This document shows positions 57,763-64,000 of a stretch of DNA of 64,000 nt, one piece after another (position 1 is the stretch's first letter; each line of letters begins with the position of its first letter). The stretch is from Schistosoma mansoni. Lineage: Eukaryota; Platyhelminthes; Trematoda; Strigeidida; Schistosomatidae. Made by a program: the position numbers and the translations under genes. The notes below the pieces were generated by a model. That model worked only from the letters and a program-made list of their open reading frames with translations, ran no database searches and was not told the origin of the DNA. The stretch lies in NCBI RefSeq assembly GCF_000237925.1, contig NC_031495.1, positions 25,314,872 to 25,378,871 on the forward strand, read 5' to 3'.

Positions 57763-59560
57763 GGTGCCCTAGTCTAGAAAGGGTCTAAACTTTCAAAATG
57801 TAGCGGTTTCGTTCGTGGGACTGATCGCTAGACGTGCGATCGTAGGACTAAGACTTTGGCAGAACAGGAAGCGATCGTTGATCCTAGAGCTGCCAACAAA
57901 GGCCTTCCACGTAGAATGGTACCAGGAGAAACGTACTGTATTTGTTTTTCGGGTTAGCGTGCTACACCACAATGGTCAGAATAAAAAAAATCAAAGTGAA
58001 AGACGAAAGTGTATCATGCGTGTAGTATAGTGATAAAGACCTATGCCGTATCCGTTGTTGGTTGTGAGGTTAGTCGCGAAAGCGTACAGGTAAGCGTACT
58101 CGGCGACCGGAACGTGAGACGGTAGTCTCGTTCGTACCTCGTGAGACTGCAATCTCATCCGAAGTCAGGGATGTCGTGATCTGCCGATCTGGACGATGCA
58201 GATGACACTTGCTGTAGGTCACTTTCATCGGCATGTTCTGACCTGAGACGATCAATGCTGACCATCTCGACGCGGCCATGTTGATCAACTTTGAAGGTCT
58301 TTTCGCGACAGTAGATAACGTGAAAAGGTCTTTCGTAAGGCTGTTTGCTCAGATTGACCGTAAGCTGTCGTGTATCATAGGTATGAGTGATTAAGCCATT
58401 TGCAGCGCGTAGTTGAAGCATCGAAGCTTGAGACTTACTGTTACCAATGCGTACGGCAGAAACTTGGATACCTGTATCCACTAGGTACCTAGCGTTGGTG
58501 CGATAATCGTGCACATAAAATGAACGGCCAACCTGAGGTGAAGGGACGGCAAGTACGGCTGCATTCACTCTCTGGCTCAAGAGTTTCCTGCCTTGTATGA
58601 TCAGGGAGCTCGACAATGGTGAGCTACGGCCCCGAAGGTACGGTGGAACCAGCACCAACCAGAACTCACTTCCGAAACCGCCTTTTGGCGTGGCTTGGAA
58701 GATGTCCGCCTAAAGCGAGTTGTTACGGCTTTACGGGAGCGTGACCTGGGCCGGGTGACGTAGGGTTCTTGCACATTGGATCGGTCTCGGAAACTGACAC
58801 AGGTGTGAATACATTTATCCCTATCCCCATGAGCCGTGTGTGGAGTAGCATCGAGGTCGATGTTTGAACGTGATCTTGAGGCAACTATGTAGTCGTCTCG
58901 GATGCTAGTCCGTGCCAGTGTCTTATCTGCTCTGAGGGCCACCTGGTTGAGTGGAGTGTACTCGAGCGGAGCCGTAATAGTTGGTTGTATATTTGCTGCT
59001 AAGGATTCCAGCCACAGTTCTTTAACAAAATCAGATTCGGCTGTCGTATTTACTGCAAGAGATTACAGGCACGTGAGGTGGTGGCTCGGTGTAGCATCAC
59101 CCATGGGGTGACGTGCTAACAAAGTCCTCATTCGTTCTTCCCTTGACGGGAGGAAATGTCCAAGGATTGCCTACTTGAGACGATCGTAGACGTTCGGTAC
59201 ATTTGCACTGAGGACGACCTCACGGACAGCAGTTAAGTGATCCCTTGGGCAGGGTTTCCAGAGCGTAGGCGTACCTTTGACGTCGGTTCGTTATGCGGCG
59301 GATCTCAAATTGAAACTCCAGTGCCTTGAACCAAACTGCTGAATCGTGGGGGATAAAGGGAAGCGGTCGAAAAATAATCGCCTGTACTTCTGAGTATATT
59401 ATATTAATGCTATTCTTATCGTTATCCACCATATTGAGTTGTTCCCGGAATATTATATATTGAAAAATATCAATACGAATACGTGCAACAAAAGTGGATA
59501 AATTGCTGCCGTGTTCACAGTTGCTGAGCATCACCTAATGTCATATGCTGGATGTAAATC
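57400..59560 (-). mobile_element. Older CsRn1-clade Ty3/gypsy fossil
   Basis: On the - strand: gag-like sequence (near 59534-59220; FIPHDSAVWFKALEFQFEIR), the CHCC-type zinc region (CWFHRTFGAVAHHC, near 58660), a protease start (ARYLVDTGIQVSAV, near 58490), then the pol tail (VDQHGRVEMVSIDRLR; SGRRVRLPVRFRD, near 58085). Most of pol is absent and the coding parts are broken several times. Below 57762 an LTR-like stretch beginning tgtagtgacc follows. It is clearly older than, and a different lineage from, the element at 25.6-38.5 kb. Confidence 0.75.
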
Positions 59561-62500
59561 TTTTCAGTAATTATACGCTCAGCTAAAAAGATCGCGTAGT
59601 TAAAAACTAATACCATTTAAAGTTCCATATGAGACAGAATCGTGATTCCAGAAACTGAGATCCAATTTGGGTGTCCAATAATCAATGACTAATTTTTTTT
59701 GACCGCCCTATTGGCTAAAGTATGTGAATTCATTAGAAAAATACCCAAAATTAACATCATTCCAGAGGCAAAGATAACTGGTTATGCTACAAGGCAGTAC
59801 ATGACACTTGCACTAAGCAAATCAAATGAAAGAGAAGTCATCAGCCTATGAATAGTTATCACAAACGTTTATACATTTCCATGGGGAAGATACACAGGAG
59901 GTGTAATAATGTGAATCGGGATTTTTAAAAAGCACATACTTTCCATGGTGGAGATTCCAAGTTGCCTGATACGGAATTCCAATCCAATAATTTTCCACCT
60001 TTTGTATGTCTATTTAATAATTGATCGCCTATGTTTTGCCTTGTGATCTGAGCTTCGTAGAGTTTAACACTTTTAAAACCAAGAGGCATTTGAACACATA
60101 TTAGTCTTCTAGATCAGACGGTATAATTATAACGCTTCTCATAATTTTGAAGTTTAGTTCAAGAGTGGAAACATACCGTTAGTTTGATACTAATTCCTGT
60201 GTTTTGTGTATGAAGTGAAAAGTTATCTGCATGAAATGTATAAACTACATCAAAGTGTTGAATGACCACTGCATAGCCAGTATAAGTTCCATTGAGCAAA
60301 TAATCACCACAACTATTTACTATTTTCCCCTCAATAGTTTCACATATATTGGTGCTTACTATATTTAAGTATGGGTATTAATCCTGTCCCATGTAAAATA
60401 TAAGATGTGTCACTTTAATAACTTTCTTGATCAACCCATTCGGTTTTCATTGCAGTGGGTGAACACATCTATAAGTTTCGCTAACAAAGGAAAAATAACA
60501 TCTGACATTGTAAACAATGTACTGACATTTTTGTCTACTGTAATTTGTATAACTGAAGTCGCTCATCATACAGCAGTGCATGGTTTCAATAATAAAAGTA
60601 GTCACTGTCCAGTTGATCGATTATTACAACTATGAATACACTGCTATTAATCCTACTTTATGGTTTTACACGAAAAATTTGCTACATGATACATTGGGAT
60701 CACGTGATAATCACGCACGTATTTTAACTAATGTGTTTCTAGATGGATCATGAATAAACTGTTACTGGTACCTTTATATGTTGATCTGATTATTTATCAC
60801 ATAAAAAGTAATTCACATATGCCAGTGACGACCCCCTTTAGATAAGCTTTACCAATGTATAAAAAAATTTACCGAGACACTATTACACAAGGTCACTAAA
60901 AATCGGATTGAGCTGACTAATTAGGTCTCACCTTATATAGATCAGATTACAGTGTTTCTTCAAAATTATGGATTCTATTCAGCATGTTCTACATTGTTAG
61001 ATGATTACAAAGCACATTAGCAAAATAATGTGCATTAACCTTCTTTCAATATTTTTTGAAGTAAACAAATTCACAGAAATACACATAATTCTCCTAAAAC
61101 TGTAGTTATTACTAGCTGAATACTTTTTGTGTTTGTTAATTAACAAGAATCTTAAGCCTAATTATGTGCAGGGATTTGTTTTTAAATGACTGTACATTGT
61201 CTACAGTAAAATAGAAAACAAAACATAAATTAAGGTCAACCAACAAACAGACCAGGATGAAGTAGAATATAATTTCAATCTGATGCATTCCTGTCCAGCT
61301 CTATTTGTTTATGAATTTCACCAGAGTACTGTATTTTTGAAATAAGACGCCTACATTCAAATAACCTCTGATGAATGCCTTAATAACATTGAACCATAAT
61401 AAGTAAGATTTAATCATCTTGCATATGATTTGTTGAAAAAAATTTCACCATTCTATCGTATATATTACGTAGTATTTTTTGTTAGTATATTATCATTCAA
61501 TAGGACCATTGTTCACAGAGGACTGTTGCTTAAGCTAAATGTTTTGAGTTCGCTCTGCATTCTCAAGGCCAAATCAAGTGACGGATGGAGTCCTCACAAC
61601 TCGTGTACATCTAACAAATTTTTATTTGTAGTCCAACGAAGCATTCAAGTGTTCTAACGGTTACCAAGACACGGTACTATACGTAAAACTACAACTAAAA
61701 TAATTTGAAAATTCACTAAAAACGCCGAATCCAAGGTAATTCAAATGAACTATAGTGATGAGTAGTCTCCTAAAATAAAGAACTTGAGTGAGTATAGTAC
61801 GATGATGCTTATATCATTAGTTTAAACAGACGTGGCTATCTGAGTGTACATGGTAAGCATAGACGGACTTGTGGTAATGCGTCATTCACGTTAGCCACTC
61901 TTTCCATCAGCGGTTAACCCGTTCGGATTGTCCCCCCACCAGTTTACCTTTGCACTCAGTCACACTTTTTACTCCATACCGAATTATTTTGTTTCCTTCT
62001 TTATTCATTAACTATTAGACTCACATAAATTACAAAGCTACAGCGTTTGAGTAAGCAGACTATCATTATTGTCAGACTCTGCTGAATCAAACAAAATTCA
62101 CGTGGTATAAATAAGGACTAGCAAGCGGTCTCACCAAATATTTTGCGTAAATTAAGTTACATAACTGGATCAAGAGCTTCCACAGTCAGGCTGAACCGAG
62201 CTGCGATCGATGCGATAAAATATGGTGATTGTTCGCATCATTTGTCAGCTAACCTATTACTAGGTGTTCCTAGTAACGTTACCATTTTAACTTGATAAAC
62301 TTTTTATGGCGTTCAAATCTCATGGAAAGAAAGTTTATTGAGATCATGGATACATGTCGGGTACCATAAACTAATTGACAATTCAGTAGGTAGTCAATAT
62401 ACTGATTATTCATAGAAACCCAGATGTGAACAAATGGGACTCACAGTTTCAAATTTCAAGTTGTATTTGGAGCACTAGTTCAAGTCATCATCGTCGCAAT

Positions 62501-62910
62501 CGTAGAACAATAGTTGAGCGACAAATGTTAGTGGTGTCGATTTAAACGTTTAAAGATAGTCAACAATCAGCGTATACACACTCTAATCAATTTTTAATGT
62601 CCATAAAATTCAATACAGAGAACAACTATTGTCAACGACCGACCACCCTATTCTTCAGCGAAAACATAATTGCTATACAGGATGAAGAATAAAAAATCCC
62701 AGTCAATATCTATTGTGATATAGTCAAAAATTCCAATATCAATTGCGATGGTATTTTCATGAGAAAGATAAAATAATAAATTAGTTTGTCAAACAAATAT
62801 AGGCATAGTTTTATAAATCAAAGTGCAACATTTCCATCATATAAAGAAAGAAAGTCAAAAAAATCTTCCAAATCAAAATAGAAAGTCAGTCAGATTGTCT
62901 ATTACAAGGA
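59561..62910. other. Intergenic, nothing recognised
   Basis: Lies 3' of the VWA5A-like gene. AT-rich; the short open frames show no similarity I recognise. A G+C-richer patch at 61850-61960 may be repeat-derived. Confidence 0.5.
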
Positions 62911-63781
62911 CTATTTGGATGTAGTCGATTTCAATAATTTAGTCAATACCTGACGAGCTTTTTCAATAAGTTCATCACATGATTCACTCGGATTCTTTGT
63001 ATCTTTTTGATTCATTTGACCTTGAGTGTTGAGCCAATATTTGGCCTTATCAACTATCAGACGCCATTCATTTTCCTTCTCAGGCATACATAACTCCAGA
63101 AAAGCAATTGCCAGAGCGGTCCCCCATGTAACATCCGATAGAAATGAGGATTTTTCTAAAACAGAAAATTATAGTATGAGACTTGATTTACAATAATGAT
63201 TCAACGCGAAATCTTTGAACAGACATTAGTTAATAATAAACACGTATGTCGCAACAGTCATATAATTGACACCACTGTAAACTTAATACATTTTCTTTCG
63301 GTTGCTATAGACTTAATGATATGTGAACAGCGAAGCTCGATTGAAATCCATAAAATACGCTCGAATGTTGCTTTCTTGTAATCAAACTGACAATATGGGG
63401 ATGTAATCTAATTAACAACTATAAATATATTTACTCATGTAGTAAATAAAGAGAAAAAAGTGTAATCCCATGAATACAAATTGAACCGTTCTATTTGGTG
63501 CAACACTTCAATAAACTCAATTTTTAAACAATATTAAAAACTACTTGGTAGTTGAATTTTAGACAGAAATAACAAACATCATATTAATATAAGTTAATAA
63601 CTTTTAATGAATTTATTAAAATTACCATTTTGTTTTAAAAACTCTGTTAAGTTGTCCAGAGGTATTTCAAAACATTCAGATAAATCAGAATTTAATTTCC
63701 AGAATCCGGAAAAACTTTGTAATTCAGCAAGTCTTATATGTTTTTCCATTAATTTAACTGGTTCAATTTTTTGAAATTGAT
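62911..63781 (-). CDS. VWA5A/PARP4-tail-like protein, last two exons
   Basis: Two exons on the - strand, 63781-63626 and 63155-62911, joined in phase 1 (donor gtaatt, acceptor ttttag). They read FQKIEPVKLMEKHIRLAELQ, SGFWKLNSDLSECF, then DVTWGTALAIAFLELCM and ENEWRLIVDKAKYWL, ending at TAG 62913-62911. The spacing of the G-x-W, W-x-T-A-L-A and E-W-x-L...KA..WL residues is that of the C-terminal domain shared by VWA5A (VIT plus von Willebrand A domain proteins) and vertebrate PARP4. The VIT and VWA domains would be beyond 64000. Identification is by pattern recall, so the family is probable and the member uncertain. Confidence 0.6.
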
Positions 63782-64000
63782 CTAAATAGCAAGATGGAAA
63801 ATGAAATATGTACATACATAATTGTTATTAAGATAACTACTAATAAAACATAAGTATTATTAATATTATTATTATCAAAAATTATTTTCCGCAATCGGTT
63901 TGAATTTACACATCGTTGAATCAAAAGGCATAGTGAATTCTTTAGCAAAATTTATACTGAAAACAATTTGTTTGTTTCATTGAATATTTAAGAGCTTTGG

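Noticed and set aside
1-64000. CRISPR arrays, operons, Shine-Dalgarno sites or other prokaryotic structures
   Set aside because: Spliced animal genes and metazoan retroelements fill the window; no regularly spaced short repeats or prokaryotic gene layout were seen.

Overview
This is eukaryotic, AT-rich, intron-rich DNA from a blood fluke, most likely a Schistosoma species. The evidence is the repeats: an RTE-type LINE resembling SR2, a second APE-type LINE family, tRNA-derived SINEs carrying a hammerhead-ribozyme core (the Sm-alpha type), and a CsRn1/Boudicca-like Ty3/gypsy LTR element. The species cannot be fixed from the sequence alone. There are two runs of 200 N (24598-24797 and 38129-38328).

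Host genes. (1) VPS41, the HOPS-complex subunit, lies on the + strand. Eleven of its exons can be placed between 1384 and 46459, with splice phases that agree wherever neighbouring exons are both seen. The 5' end is outside the window, a middle segment is not found between 19949 and 38823, and about 15 residues may be missing between 39094 and 42983. (2) VPS26, the arrestin-fold retromer subunit, is on the - strand from 53856 to 47013. Six exons are placed; only the initiator codon exon is unseen. It converges on VPS41, with 553 bases between the stop codons. (3) The last two exons of a VWA5A/PARP4-tail-like gene lie on the - strand at 63781-62911. (4) A single stranded exon piece of an ATAD2-like AAA ATPase sits at 37841-37694 on the - strand inside a retroelement cluster.

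Repeat layout. VPS41 introns hold three copies of LINE family A (2.75-5.0, 11.1-14.5 and 16.2-17.1 kb), an RTE copy on the - strand (21.4-24.25 kb), and SINEs (1.65, 10.9, 24.9 and 40.6-41.0 kb, the last an inverted pair). They also hold a 12.9-kb block of LTR-retrotransposon sequence (25.6-38.55 kb). That block is flanked by a matching AAGTC on both sides, which suggests one minus-strand insertion whose interior is rearranged or misassembled. VPS26 intron 6 (between 52895 and 47602) holds a very young non-autonomous LTR element with identical 413-base LTRs and an ATATG target duplication. It also holds a chimeric RTE/LINE-A insertion. The VPS26-VWA5A-like spacer holds a CR1-like LINE relic and an older CsRn1-clade fossil.

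VPS41 and VPS26 belong to two complexes (HOPS and retromer) that act on the late endosome, so their convergent pairing is notable, although nothing in the sequence proves co-regulation.
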